DNA of 64,000 bases, from contig JAWWNJ010000259.1 of the NCBI GenBank assembly GCA_037176885.1, positions 62,001 to 126,000 of the forward strand, in the 5' to 3' direction. Position 1 is the stretch's first letter. Every line of letters starts with the position of its first letter. The notes below the pieces were generated by a model that was not told the origin of the DNA, made no database searches, and saw nothing but the letters and a program-made list of their open reading frames with translations. The DNA is from Favolaschia claudopus. Its lineage: Eukaryota > Basidiomycota > Agaricomycetes > Agaricales > Mycenaceae. Below, piece by piece: positions 41,824 through 51,914 of the stretch. A program made the translations under genes and the position numbers.

Positions 41824-42508
41824 CAGTGGTGGCAAATAGAAATTGCCGTGGCTTTTTGGCCAAAATCTTGCTGTATACTTCACCGAATGACCTGAAATAA
41901 AATGTAGAGATAAATATATGATACTACTGTACCACTTAGAACACTCAGCTATATATTATGCCCTGACAATGCATCAATAACAGGACAGTTTCTGATTATT
42001 GCCATATCTGGAAAAGCTCAATGTATCCTCAGCAAAAAAGTGTCATAATAGGATGAAAGTACTTGAAAAACAATGCTAGTTATCACTTTGATTGACTGGA
42101 ATTGAACCTCATTTGAGCTCGCAACGGCTGCTTGAAGTTGGTCCTTTTAGCTATTTTCTCTGCATTTTCAGCTATTTTGTGTGAAAATAGCCAACTTTGA
42201 GCGGCTGCTGTGAGCCCAAATGAGGGTCAATTCCATTCAACCAAAGTGGAAACTAGGACTGTTTTTCAAGTACTTTCATCCTATTATGACACCTTTTCGC
42301 TGAACCCTCATTGTGTTTTTCCGAATATGGCAAAAATCGGAAATCATCCTATGATTGATGCATTCTCAGGGCATAATATATTGCTGAGTGTTCTAAGAGG
42401 TACAGAAGTATCACATACCCATCTCTACATTTTATTTGAGGTCATTCGGTGAAGTATACAGCCAGATTTTCACCGAAAAGCCACGGCAATTTCTATTTGC
42501 CACCACTG
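41824..42508. mobile_element. TA-flanked MITE, family II copy A (685 bp)
   Basis: The terminal inverted repeats are about 70 bp, starting CAGTGGTGGCAAATAGAA and running through ATTGCCGTGGCTTTT. TA lies outside both ends (41822-41823 and 42509-42510). Copy B at 46265 is almost identical along its length. Two sub-blocks inside are also inverted (ATTGAACCTCATTTGAGCTC and its near-complement), so the whole element can fold back. The small open frame inside is shared by both copies and has no known domain. Confidence 0.9.
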
Positions 42509-42510
42509 TA

Positions 42511-43426
42511 TGCCCGGCTCTTAGTTGAGTCTGTGGTGCTGGCGAGCAGGGAGTCCTGGCTTCTCGCTTCTCTCTTCTGGTCTGGTCTGATGTCTTCTTT
42601 TGATGGACGACGATGCCGCCACCTGTTGATTGGCGCTTATGGCATGGAGAGTTGTGGGAATCCAGGCCTGTCTGTGACATAATAAAAACACTCCCTTCAT
42701 ACCCTCGTACCGACAACCTCCCCTCTTCTTCTTCTTCGTCGACTTCTTGGTTGGAGGAACTTTGGACACATCTGCTCATCGACATCTTACCGTCAACCTG
42801 ACATTTGTGTTCTCGTGCACTCTTCCTTCCATCTGGACGTTGCCTACCGATGTATAAGCTCGTGCTATAATCTGTGTTGTGCAGTACGTTCAGCCTATTG
42901 TTGACACTTCTCCCTCCTCCCCGCCTACCTCTTGTGTGACACACAACCTTGGACATCTTACCGTCCCCTCGCCTTTGTGTGCGCACTCTGTCCCTCGGTG
43001 GATGTGGCCTATTGCTGTAAAAGCTCGTGCCTGTTCATTCACCCCCTTCCTACCTCTTCCCGCCTGGATTGCCTGTCGGTTCGCAATTCCTTTCCTTTTC
43101 CCTAGCAGAACATCCACTCAAGTGAACAGTGCTTGAGGTTTGGGTTGTATACCTAACCTCCAAAGCAGCTGAAGGGAGACTACCTTGTGGGGTACTCCGA
43201 GAGTGTTGGGTGGTTAAAAGAAGACCCAAACTCTTTTCACTAGCAAGAGATTGTTCTGCTTGTCAAGACTCTCTTCCCATATCTGGAACAAGCTAGAACT
43301 GTTGTATGCTCTGCTGTCTCGCATTCTCTGGGCCTCTCAAATCCCCAATCATCGTACCGATTGCATTGCAAAACTTTAGCCCATGCATTGTTGAACTAGC
43401 AGTTGGGAAGTAAATCTTGAGATGTG
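42511..43426. other. Intergenic, nothing recognised
   Basis: This is C/T-rich sequence with overlapping short frames. There is a weak repeat of the TGTAAAAGCTCGTGC and TGTATAAGCTCGTGC type near 42852 and 43014. Confidence 0.45.
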
Positions 43427-44345
43427 GGTCCGAAATGACCTTAAACTAGGAGAGCATGAACTGCCAACCTCTTCTGTGTAGCTAACGAGGACGAGTTGGA
43501 TAACTGTTACCCTCGCACTTCTGCACAAGTGGAGGAGGATGAGTTGGCGCTCTGACAATGGGTCCGAAATGACCTTAAACTAGGAGAAGAAGAACTGCAA
43601 CCCTCAAGACTGTGTAGTTGACGAGGACGAGTTGGATAACTGTTACCCTCGTACTTCTGCACAAGTGGAGAGGACGAGTTCGACTTCTGACAAGGGGTCC
43701 GGAATGACGTTAAACTAGGGAACGGGTCCGAAATGACCTTAAACTAGAAGAACATGAACTGCAACCCTCAAAACTGTGTAGTTGACGAGGACGAGTTGGA
43801 TAACTGTTACCCTCGTACTTCTGCACAAGTGGAAGAGGATGAGTTCGACCTTTGACAAGGGAGTCTGGAATGACCCTAAACTAGGTTTTGTGGAGGGCGG
43901 GACCACGTTAAAAAATGCTGCAAAGTCAGAACTGTGACCCTCCTGTGTTTATCCGCCGCAAGAGGATGAGTTTGACGTCTGGCCATTTCTCAGTGCCAGA
44001 TCAGGATACAAGATGTCCGCAATGACGATAAAACTACAAGAGGGTCCGAAATGACGTTAAACTAGGACAGAACTGTTACCCTCCTTTGTCTATCCCGCAG
44101 AAGAGGATGAGTTCAATCTCTGGCCATTCCTGGAACACAGCAGCTTTACCTTTGTAACTGGTTCAACTCTCGGAGGAAGTGTATTTGTGCACCATTTCTA
44201 ATTGATGGAGGAAGCCTTACACACCATTGTTAGAGCCAATTTCTCAAAGACCTGTTGTCCATACCGGATTGGATATAGGCCCAGTCCAAAATGACCATAA
44301 ACTATTCCTACCCCCAATTGTCCGAAATGACATCACACTACCCCT
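43427..44345 (+). repeat. Complex satellite with a 23-bp core
   Basis: The core GGTCCGAAATGACCTTAAAC, followed by TAG, occurs at about 43429, 43560, 43722 and 44043, with variants at 43697, 43865, 44014, 44285 and 44319 and an outlier at 44560. Between cores a second block, GACGAGGACGAGTTGGATAA with CTGTTACCCTCG and CTTCTGCACAAGTGG, repeats three times at a period of about 130-165 bp. The array decays towards its 3' side. No gene is present. Confidence 0.8.
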
Positions 44346-44377
44346 CTCAGCAGCATTAATGCTGAGATCCTTCAACT

Positions 44378-44520
44378 CTTTGTGACGTGGTTGTGCGCGT
44401 CCTTAAAGAAGTAATAACTCTGGTAGACATGGTTGTGCGTGTCTTTAAACAAGGAATAACTTGCTAGCTGGTGGACGCGGTTGCGCACGTCCTTAAAGAA
44501 GTAATAGCTCGAGCTGGTGC
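44378..44520 (+). repeat. Three ~60-bp tandem repeats
   Basis: Units at about 44380, 44428 and 44473 share GTGGWYRYGGTTGYGCRYGT, followed by CTTWAARAAGKAATARCT. They lie between the satellite and the F-box gene. Confidence 0.7.
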
Positions 44521-44707
44521 ACTTATGCTTTGAGTGCATCTTTACCTTCCTTTCGGTCTGGGATGACCTTAAACTACCTTTTGAATGGACCTCAAATTTT
44601 TTTTTTCCGCTGCTCAATGATGCGGAAAAAAACTCTTGGGATTGTCGGGACGCCAATCCTTGAGATGGGGGTGAAGGAGTATATAGGCAAGGGCTGGAGG
44701 CACTTGC

Positions 44708-46024
44708 CTACTCCCCTGATCCTGTGGAACAGTTGCAGGATTGGGTGATACATAGGGGCTCTTCATTCAGTGACTCCTTAGCGATTTCAACGTCTTTCGA
44801 AGGAAAGCAGAGTTGAAAAACCGCAAGCGGTGTTTGTTGAGTCGTGCGCCGAGTGCGGAGAATGCTAGATAGACGCAGGTAATCAATTTTGTACGGCCGG
44901 ACAGCGTGCATGACGACCTTGAGGGTGTGAAGGAGAGGAAGGGCACCATCCTGCGCCGCCGTCAATAGTGTAAGCATAAAATTGGGATCGCTCCAGGATG
45001 CCCTAACGAGTTCCAATCTCGTGAGGGTAGGCATTGACTTGAAAATCGCACTCATGAACTGTGGGGGCCATCGCTGATTGAAAACCAGTGACAACGAGCG
45101 TAAAGGCGGCGAGGAGCGAGCGAGGAAAGAAATAAATTCGCTTTCCTTGATGTCCAGATTGGTTATTCGGAGCGTTTGGAGCGCGGGAAGCGTGACGTAT
45201 TTCAAGAAAGTGGCCGTGTTACCATGGGTAAGACGTGAACTGAAGGTATATGCTTCCCCGAAACAGAGATATCGAAGAGCTGGGTGGACTAAACGGTGAG
45301 CTGGAGTACACCTAGTCATGCCATTGAACGACATGTTGTCGAAAGTGCACGTTGTTAGTGCGGGAGCCGCAATTAACAGATCGAGCCACTCATCCACCTT
45401 CGACAAGGATATCCCCTCATTTGCGTGAACGCGAAGGGTTCGCAGGGCTGGGAACGGTCCTCGAACAAGTATTCGGCGCTCTGGATATAAATTATCCCTG
45501 CGCGTGACGGATAGTCCCAGATTTAAACTCTCCAGTCCATCTCGATGGCGGGTCACCAAGTCCTGAGTGTTGGGATCGAGCAGCAGTGATCCACGAGCTC
45601 CTTCCAAAGAGAGCAACAAGGGAAGACTCTGAGTGCGCTGGATCCAGAGATTGCAAAGTTCTATATAACCAGCCCTGCGTGGCAACGCCTCTATCTTCAA
45701 TGTAGTCCACAAACGAGGGATGGCAAGGGCGATGGCATGCCAAAGCCGAGAGATAGTAAGGAAGAACATTGGTGCCGCTAGCGGATGCGGTACCTTGGAC
45801 GCGGTTCCCGGCTCGACATCAAGAAATATCTGCGACTGAATCTCTAGTGGCAAACGGGCCATTGGATCGAGGTAGGAATTTAGGGTCATTCGAGCGTTAC
45901 TCCTCCTTTGTTCGAGGTCGAACAGTACTCGTTTTTGTTCTTCTATCGCCACTGAAAGCGCTTGAATTTGCTCGAGCAGCTTGTTAACATTCGACATGGT
46001 GGTTCGGAAGAGAGTGAGGTGCAA
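44708..46024 (-). CDS. F-box protein with LRR-like region
   Basis: This is an intact single-exon frame of 438 codons. An internal Met (MSNVNKLLEQ, start at 45997) may be the true start. Residues about 16-45 form a coiled coil (IEEQKRVLFDLEQRRSNAR). An F-box motif follows at about 53-95 (ARLPLEIQSQIFLDV, then ISRLWHAIALAIPRLWTTLK). The rest has spaced leucines in repeats of the LRR type (PALRTLRVHANEGI, PALQTLRITNLDI, PPLRSLSLVFN, LTRLELVRASW). F-box proteins recruit targets to SCF ubiquitin ligases through Skp1, and this layout (coiled coil, F-box, LRR) is the one greatly expanded in Agaricomycetes. It is the best-preserved ordinary gene of the window. Two MITEs lie 100-250 bp upstream of its start. 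Confidence 0.88.
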   Translation of the reverse strand: MHLTLFRTTMSNVNKLLEQIQALSVAIEEQKRVLFDLEQRRSNARMTLNSYLDPMARLPLEIQSQIFLDVEPGTASKVPHPLAAPMFFLTISRLWHAIALAIPRLWTTLKIEALPRRAGYIELCNLWIQRTQSLPLLLSLEGARGSLLLDPNTQDLVTRHRDGLESLNLGLSVTRRDNLYPERRILVRGPFPALRTLRVHANEGISLSKVDEWLDLLIAAPALTTCTFDNMSFNGMTRCTPAHRLVHPALRYLCFGEAYTFSSRLTHGNTATFLKYVTLPALQTLRITNLDIKESEFISFLARSSPPLRSLSLVFNQRWPPQFMSAIFKSMPTLTRLELVRASWSDPNFMLTLLTAAQDGALPLLHTLKVVMHAVRPYKIDYLRLSSILRTRRTTQQTPLAVFQLCFPSKDVEIAKESLNEEPLCITQSCNCSTGSGE

Positions 46025-46125
46025 ACACTAGTAAATACTCCACTCTGCCCCTTTCGCGACTCGGACCATCGATGTCCGGCCAACATTGCTTCACGAATGC
46101 CCGCACGCCCCTTCAAGCAGTCCTA

Positions 46126-46249
46126 CAGTGGCGGCGCCATCTGATGCCACCCCCAAAGAATTGATGTGACCCCAATCGACTCCATTTGCAAAAGTTCCAG
46201 AAATGGGCTGTTCTATTTTTAGGGGTCGCATCAGATGGCGCCGCCACTG
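46126..46249. mobile_element. 124-bp MITE, family II relative
   Basis: The ends are CAGTGGCGGCGCCATCTGAT and its complement, continued by GCCACCCC and GGGGTCGC. TA lies outside both ends (46124-46125 and 46250-46251). It shares the terminal CAGTGGCGGC with the elements at 51153, 41824 and 46265. It lies 13 bp before copy B and about 100 bp upstream of the F-box start codon. Confidence 0.88.
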
Positions 46250-46264
46250 TATGCCTCGGTGCTA

Positions 46265-46943
46265 CAGTGGTGGCAAATAGAAATTGCCGTGGCTTTTTGG
46301 CCAAAATCTTGCTGTATACTTCACCGAATGACCTGAAATAAAATGTAGAGATAAATATATGATACTACTGTACCACTTGAAACACTCAGCTATATATTAT
46401 GCCCTGACAATGCATCAATAACAGGACAGTTTCTGATTATTGCCATATCTGGAAAAGCTCAATGTATCCTCAGCAAAAAAGTGTCATAATAGGATGAAAG
46501 TACTTGAAAAACAATGCTAGTTATCACTTTGATTGACTGGAATTGAACCTCATTTGAGCTCGCAACGGCTGCTTGAAGTTGGTCCTTTTAGCTATTTTCT
46601 CTGCATTTTCAGCTATTTTGTGTGAAAATAGCCAACTTTGAGCGGCTGCTGTGAGCCCAAATGAGGGTCAATTCCATTCAACCAAAGTGGAAACTAGGAC
46701 TGTTTTTCAAGTACTTTCATCCTATTATGACACCTTTTCGCTGAACCCTCATTGTGTTTTTCCGAATATGGCAAAAATCGGAAATCATCCTATGATTGAT
46801 GCATTCTCAGGGCATAATATATTGCTGAGTGTTCTAAGAGGTACAGAAGTATCACATACCCATCTCTACATTTTATTTGAGGTCATTCGGTGAAGTATAC
46901 AGCCAGATTTTCACCGAAAAGCCACGGCAATTTCTATTTGCCA
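46265..46943. mobile_element. TA-flanked MITE, family II copy B
   Basis: It is nearly identical to 41824-42508 from the left end (TA at 46263-46264) to about 46942. The last eight bases are replaced: the sequence reads GCCATGTACAGTA where copy A has GCCACCACTGTA. Either the right end was rewritten by imprecise excision or another insertion, or the copy is 3'-truncated by a few bases. Confidence 0.87.
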
Positions 46944-46949
46944 TGTACA

Positions 46950-48282
46950 GTATGATAGTCGGCACGATTGGTAGGTCGTTCGCCATTCATCACCAAAATC
47001 ACTTTAGGATCAGTTCACCAAAAAAGGAAATTTTGTTACGTCACATGTCAGAGGTGGGGACTGATTTTTTTTTTGGCAGGAGTCCTCACTTTTTGCGGGT
47101 GAAATTTTCACACAAAAATAAATGAAAATGTTCGCACTGGCAAAACTGCGTTTTTCGCTGCCTCAGAAAGCGTGGGAATTTATTTTTTGTCCTGACTTTT
47201 TGTCTCCCAGAAAATCAGGCCTTTTTTACCGATCATCATCGGTCCTTGGGGAGGCCAAGGGGGCTTGCGCAATTGAAAGAGTGGGTACGGGCATTGCCCT
47301 TGCCGTTATGTTTGGTTGGCTGGGGACCTCGGTTCCAACTTCGCAAAGGCTTCAGCCTCTTACAACGGCGTCCTATCCCTTAGATCCATTGATAAATGTT
47401 GTGGTGAATAAGCATCCAAACAAAAGTACTATGCTGGATTTTCGAATTTTGATGTGATTTGGTATGAGATCGCCTTTTTTTCGGAAAACCCAGCACCTTC
47501 ACAACACATAGGGAAAATTTGAATAATCCGGCATAGTACTTTTGTTGAATGATGGATTCTGAACAAAATTGTCCGCGGTGGTCAAAGGATTGGGCCGGAT
47601 TTGAAGGACGAGACGCTTTTCTACGGAGACGACTAGAAACCCCCGGTTCTATGGCCCAAATATCCGTGTTTTACTCCGCTTAGCATTCAGAAAGCTTTCA
47701 ATACTTGATATGAATGTATCTTGTGAATTCTAGCCAGGTAAATGAGGCAGCAACAGTTGTATGTAGGCGATCAATGGAATTATCAAAGTAATATGCTAAT
47801 AACTTTCTCAAATCATCAGAGATTTACTAAAGCCAAAGTAGAACCATGTATGAATTTACTGTCTTCCCAAAGGTTATATGCCGGATTTCCTGTTTTCGAC
47901 CTTCGGGGCTCACAGGACATTGATTTCAGCAAAATCAAGCTGGAAGTCATAATTTCTGGCAACGAAACACAGGGCTCTGTTAATATTATGATACACCCGC
48001 TTATACCAAGCAAACCTCCCACATAAAGTGTGGTATTCTGAGCCACCGTTCAGCCTGCAGAGCAAGACGTATGTGCCGTTGTTGAGGCTTGTGACGATTG
48101 TGACATGCGTGACGAGGATGGAAGCGCTTGGTGGTGTTTTTCCATGTTTTCTTTTACTACCTACATCCCGATGGTATGCCATTTCCACCTCAATTGCCCG
48201 ATATCACTCGAGAGATGAAGAACTTCTTAAATATTTTTAGAGATCCATGCTCTAAGACATAATTTGAACACTTTCCTCCCTT
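46950..48282. other. Intergenic with a short inverted repeat
   Basis: ACAAAAGTACTATGCTGGAT (47420-47439) pairs with GGCATAGTACTTTTGTTGA at about 47530-47548, making a hairpin-type repeat of about 140 bp. The stretch GTGGGTACGGGCATTGCCCT near 47281 has a relative near 55471, and both are followed by GGTTCCAA and GCAAAGGYTTCA. No gene is seen. Confidence 0.5.
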
Positions 48283-49236
48283 ATGTCTATGCTTCTACAT
48301 CGTTGTGGAACGCAGAAACCGACGGAACATGCGGAGAAGGACTTTGATTGGGGGCAAACAAGGCCAAAGCTGCCGCTTTTGGCAAGTCTTGTTCGCTTTG
48401 ATGGTGACGTCCCACCCCTCTTCAATGCGCCTTACCCGGAGATCATCGCCACTGTCAATAAACACCTCGCTTCCTTGTCCCTCCCTAGCCTACTCTTCGC
48501 GAAGAAGCAAAGCAGCACCAGCATCTTTCTTGTACCTGGATCTGCGTCGGCTACTGACATACTCAGCAAGGAGTGGTCTCGCTGGGGTCCTGCGATCTTG
48601 CCTGGCGGCCGCGTTGCGCCGGTAGCATTACATGGCCACCTTCAGGTGAACGGAGTGCCGTTTGATGAGGTTGCAGACATGGGAGAGTTGAAGCGCGAGT
48701 TTGAGATCCGGAATCCAGATTTGGGCCGAGTCACCGGTCTCCCAACTTGGGTCAATCGCCCGCCTTCCGAATCGCAGACAGCCGCCATCGTGGCCAGCGG
48801 GCGTAAGCCAAAACGTGCCGGTTCTGTATATTTCCTTCTCCAGTCACGCGAAAAGGTCGATCTTGCACTCTCACGTGGCCGCATCATCCTGTGTTCCACT
48901 AGTCCCACTGTCGCTCGTGGCTTCCCGCATCTTCGCATCTCCCAGTGCTGGGGATGTCACAAATACGGACACACCAAGGCTCGATGCAACGTCAAGAAGC
49001 CATCTTGCGGCATATGTGCGAAGCCCTCGGCGGACCATCTTCACGGCGACACCTCCCAATGTTCTGGCCCTGTGGAATGCCTCAATTGCGGTGGAAAGCA
49101 CCGCGCAGATTCGTATGCCTGCCCGCGTCGGAAAGAGTTGGCGGTAACTCTGGCGGAGCGCATGAAGGACCTTCACCAGGCTTTAGATAAGTCGTCGGTC
49201 CACCCTCTCCCGTACACTGTACAATCCCCTCGTTAA
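48283..49236 (+). CDS. LINE ORF1 (Gag-like, three zinc knuckles)
   Basis: An open frame of 317 codons encodes the nucleic-acid-binding ORF1 protein of a non-LTR retrotransposon. The C-terminal third has CWGCHKYGHTKARC (about residues 224-237), a second Cys/His cluster with CGICAKPSADHLHGD, and CLNCGGKHRADSYAC (about 264-278). The middle (REFEIRNPDLGRVTGLPTW) matches the conserved part of LINE ORF1 proteins in fungi. The true start may lie upstream or at a later Met, because the first residues do not look conserved. The ORF2 with endonuclease and RT should follow, but the sequence after 49240 is C/T-rich and non-coding. This is therefore a broken copy or a fragment. Confidence 0.8.
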   Translation: MSMLLHRCGTQKPTEHAEKDFDWGQTRPKLPLLASLVRFDGDVPPLFNAPYPEIIATVNKHLASLSLPSLLFAKKQSSTSIFLVPGSASATDILSKEWSRWGPAILPGGRVAPVALHGHLQVNGVPFDEVADMGELKREFEIRNPDLGRVTGLPTWVNRPPSESQTAAIVASGRKPKRAGSVYFLLQSREKVDLALSRGRIILCSTSPTVARGFPHLRISQCWGCHKYGHTKARCNVKKPSCGICAKPSADHLHGDTSQCSGPVECLNCGGKHRADSYACPRRKELAVTLAERMKDLHQALDKSSVHPLPYTVQSPR

Positions 49237-49417
49237 TCCTCTCCGCTCTCGTTTATTCTTCTGTATTCTTCATCCTTGATTCATACCCACCCTATGTCTC
49301 CCTCTTCCCCTTCCTTCCCGTTCCATCTCAAATATTTGATACTGTTACTCCTCAAACTTTCATTCCCTTGCGCGATACTTAACCTTCTTTTCCTCTCTCG
49401 TTATAGTCTATACAGTC

Positions 49418-49942
49418 TAGGGTGCTGTTTATAATTCCCAGAGCCATTATAAACAGTTTTTTAATTTTTGTCTGTCGAGAGGGTGTTTATAAACCGGTTT
49501 AAAAACAGGCCCCCCAAAATTGCCCGAAATCCGAATTTTTGGGGTGTTGAAAGCAAATTTTCGCGCCGGGCCCCTTCAATAGCCTTATTCGCATCGGAAG
49601 CATTGCTCTCCAGCCCCTTCTACCTCCCCAAGTGCGAGTTAACCACGAAACCGATCGATTTCCGGTCATCATCACACGGTGATTGGCATGCCGGAGGCTC
49701 GGATCTACGGCTTGTCTATGGCTTAGGAGCTTCAGTAAGTCAAATAAATTGTGGGCCATTCTACCTCATTGTTGAACTCAAATCCATCCTCTAACAATGA
49801 AGGTAGGACGCAGGATTCCTCCACTTCGGACACAGCCACACCGAATTATAAACCGGTGGTTTTCGCCAGACCATTTAAAAACCGGTTTATAAACCGGTGT
49901 TTAAAACAATGTTTATTAACCGGAATAAAAAACAGCACCCTA
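49418..49942. mobile_element. Non-autonomous hAT element, 8-bp ATACAGTC duplication
   Basis: The termini are TAGGGTGCTGTTT and its complement, and the identical 8 bases ATACAGTC flank both sides (49410-49417 and 49943-49950). The sub-terminal DNA is full of the dyad AAACCGGTTTATAAACCGGT. Both the 8-bp duplication and the TAGGGTG ends are hAT features. There is no transposase frame. It inserted into the first bases of the MITE at 49946. Confidence 0.9.
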
Positions 49943-49945
49943 ATA

Positions 49946-50131
49946 CAGTCGTCACTGCCTTAACCCATACCCCTCGGTGGGGCAAAAAAAGTATGGGTTA
50001 TGAGGGTTTTATGGGTTATCGCAGGTAAAGATCACGTAATTTGGGCACTTTCACACTGTAAACCGAGGGAAATTTGCCCCCAAGATCATGGGTTATGGGG
50101 AAGTATAGGTATGGGTTATGACAGTGACGAC
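49946..50131. mobile_element. 186-bp MITE whose left end was hit by the hAT element
   Basis: The inverted ends are CAGTCGTCACTGCCTTAACC (left) and the complement of GTCGTCACTGTCATAACC (right), with TA outside (49944-49945 and 50132-50133). The inner sequence repeats AACCCATAC. Two bases differ between the ends at the very tip. The TA and first five bases of the left end are part of the 8-bp duplication of the hAT element, so the MITE is the older insertion. Confidence 0.78.
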
Positions 50132-50378
50132 TACCGTTTCCAAACTACCTACTATATGTAGTCCCCGCCAACCCTTACCGTACTGCCGCATAGCTCTTCC
50201 GTAGCCAGGTACAGCATATATTAGAACTTCAAATCAAATCAAAATCAAATCAATGCCCGTACCCAGAAAGAGGTTCAATTTTGTTTCGGCACGAATTCCG
50301 AGGTCACGTGACACTGACAGTTGCATGACCGTCGGCCGTTCCCGTGATTACATCCACCCTGGTCTTCTAAGTACTTAC

Positions 50379-50898
50379 AAGCTTAAGCACCCCGCCTTCG
50401 GCAGGGCCGGCTCGCTGCGCTCGCGTCCCTCCCTACGGCTGGTGCACAGCTTGTCGGGGCTCCGCCCCAAACCCCGGTGTATGAAAGGAATTTTTTTGCT
50501 GGATTGCGTGCCCTCGGCGCCGCACTACCGCTCGCTGCACTCGCGGTGCGCGGCGCCGTCGGGAAGGTTCGTGGGAAGCGGCGTCAACATCTCGACAGCC
50601 GGCAGCAACATCTCGACATGGTCCCGTGGTTTCGTGTCAAAGTCACGTTACTTTTCACGTGAGCTGATCCTTGTGTTTTCATGTACAAAGCTTAAGCACC
50701 CCGCCTTCGGCAGGGCCGGCTCGCTGCGCTCGCGTCCCTACCTACGGGGGGTACACAGCTTGTCGGGGCTCCGCCCCAAACCCCGCCTGGATTTTTTTTT
50801 GCTGGATTCCTTGCCCGCGGCGCCGCACTGCCGCTCGCTGCACTCGCCGGCGCGCGGCGCCGGGGACCGCGTGTGAGTTTCAACACCTCGACAGCCGG
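50379..50898 (+). repeat. Tandem duplication of a GC-rich palindromic unit (309-bp offset)
   Basis: Two copies, 50379-50602 and 50688-50898, share AAGCTTAAGCACCCCGCC, then GGCTCGCTGCGCTCGCG, CTTGTCGGGGCTCCGCCCC and the CGGCGCCGCACTRCCGCTCG block. Each block is a short perfect dyad. GC-rich dyads of this style occur again near 52885-53035 with different order. Long open frames cross them, but their codons simply reflect the dyads. Confidence 0.8.
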
Positions 50899-51150
50899 TT
50901 GTGTTGTAGGATGTTGACAAAACCCCGTGATTTTCTGTCAAAAGTCACGCGACTGATGACCTGGCCCTCTTTTCAAGTATAGGATAGGACTTCGAACCCC
51001 GTACTACGAGTACTCCAATTAGCTACACAGAGGTAGAGTAGCGACATATGCCCTAAAGGGCATGAAACGTTACAATAAAAATTGACTTCATCATCACCGT
51101 CGGCCGTTTCCGAAGTCCGAGGCCACGGAGTCAGGACTCCAGGACATGCT
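50899..51150. other. Intergenic, nothing recognised
   Basis: There is no frame and no repeat beyond the neighbours. Confidence 0.4.
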
Positions 51151-51152
51151 TA

Positions 51153-51533
51153 CAGTGGCGGCAAAATCTGATGTCACCCCCAAAAAAGGAAATTCTCATC
51201 AATTCGACTCGTTTTCTTTTCTGTGCCCTGTTTTCTGTGGTCGGACCTTTCACAGTGCATTTAAAACATAGATTCAAAACCCATGCACCCTTTTCCATCT
51301 TAGGATACCTCGAAAATTGACACTTTTTGGGCAAGACTTTCCAACCATCGTTGGCCCAGTCCTCCTCAATGAATGTACCTATCTTTCTCAATCTTCCTTC
51401 CACAGGCAGTGTATTTGCCGTGCCAATGGATCTGTGCCCTTGTCGCCCCCAGAGGGCGATGGCAAGGGCAGATTAGAGGCGGTTCGATGAAAATTTCCTT
51501 TTTTGGGGGTGACATCAGATTTTGCCGCCACTG
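51153..51533. mobile_element. 381-bp MITE, family II relative
   Basis: The terminal repeats of about 45 bp begin CAGTGGCGGCAAAATCTGAT and continue with GTCACCCCCAAAAAAGGAAA. TA lies outside both ends (51151-51152 and 51534-51535). The start is shared with the 46126 and 41824 elements. Confidence 0.9.
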
Positions 51534-51595
51534 TACAAACCACCTGGGTAAGCATCTGCATTCCGGAGCCCTATAATTCCCCATTTTCCCCATTA

Positions 51596-51914
51596 CAGCT
51601 GTTCCGGAATACTTTGGCATGTTCACATTTTTTTGCATGGAACTCGCACATTTGATGGACTGATATGATGCACCTTCAAAGGAAAGGATCACCTCGGCTA
51701 GGAAAGGATCACCTCGGCTAGCGACGCCTGGCAGCGGCAGCTCATCGGCTACGCACCGGCTATGAAACGGGGAGAAGTCCTCGGAAAATGAGGAAAGCGT
51801 CGGGAACAGCGGCATTCGGCCCAAATCTCCATAAATGGTGCATCATATCACCTCGATCAAAAGTCCAAAGTGTACAAAAAAATGTGAACATGCCAACGTA
51901 TTCCGGAACAGCTG
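51596..51914. mobile_element. 319-bp MITE with long arms
   Basis: The inverted arms of about 85 bp begin CAGCTGTTCCGGAATACTTT on the left. The right arm has TATTCCGGAACAGCTG. TA flanks both ends (51594-51595 and 51915-51916). The loop contains a perfect 20-bp tandem duplication (51681-51700 and 51701-51720, GGAAAGGATCACCTCGGCTA). Confidence 0.87.

Noticed and set aside
42210..42452. 80-codon open frame, identical to one at 46651-46893
   Set aside because: Both lie inside the two copies of the family II MITE. The identity reflects recent transposition, and there is no domain or start context.
43427..44345. CRISPR-like array from evenly spaced 23-bp cores
   Set aside because: Spacers are themselves repeats, spacing is irregular (25 to 165 bp), and the context is eukaryotic.
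44372..44656. Minus-strand frame with repeated SYYFFKDAHNHV-like units
   Set aside because: The repeat comes from the three 60-bp tandem DNA repeats, and nothing suggests translation.
46945..47412. A further TA element starting CAGTATGATAGTCGG next to MITE copy B
   Set aside because: No inverted partner end was found downstream.
50253..50876. 207-codon frame with internal repeat
   Set aside because: It is made of the tandem GC-rich dyad units, so the repeat in the protein is the DNA repeat.
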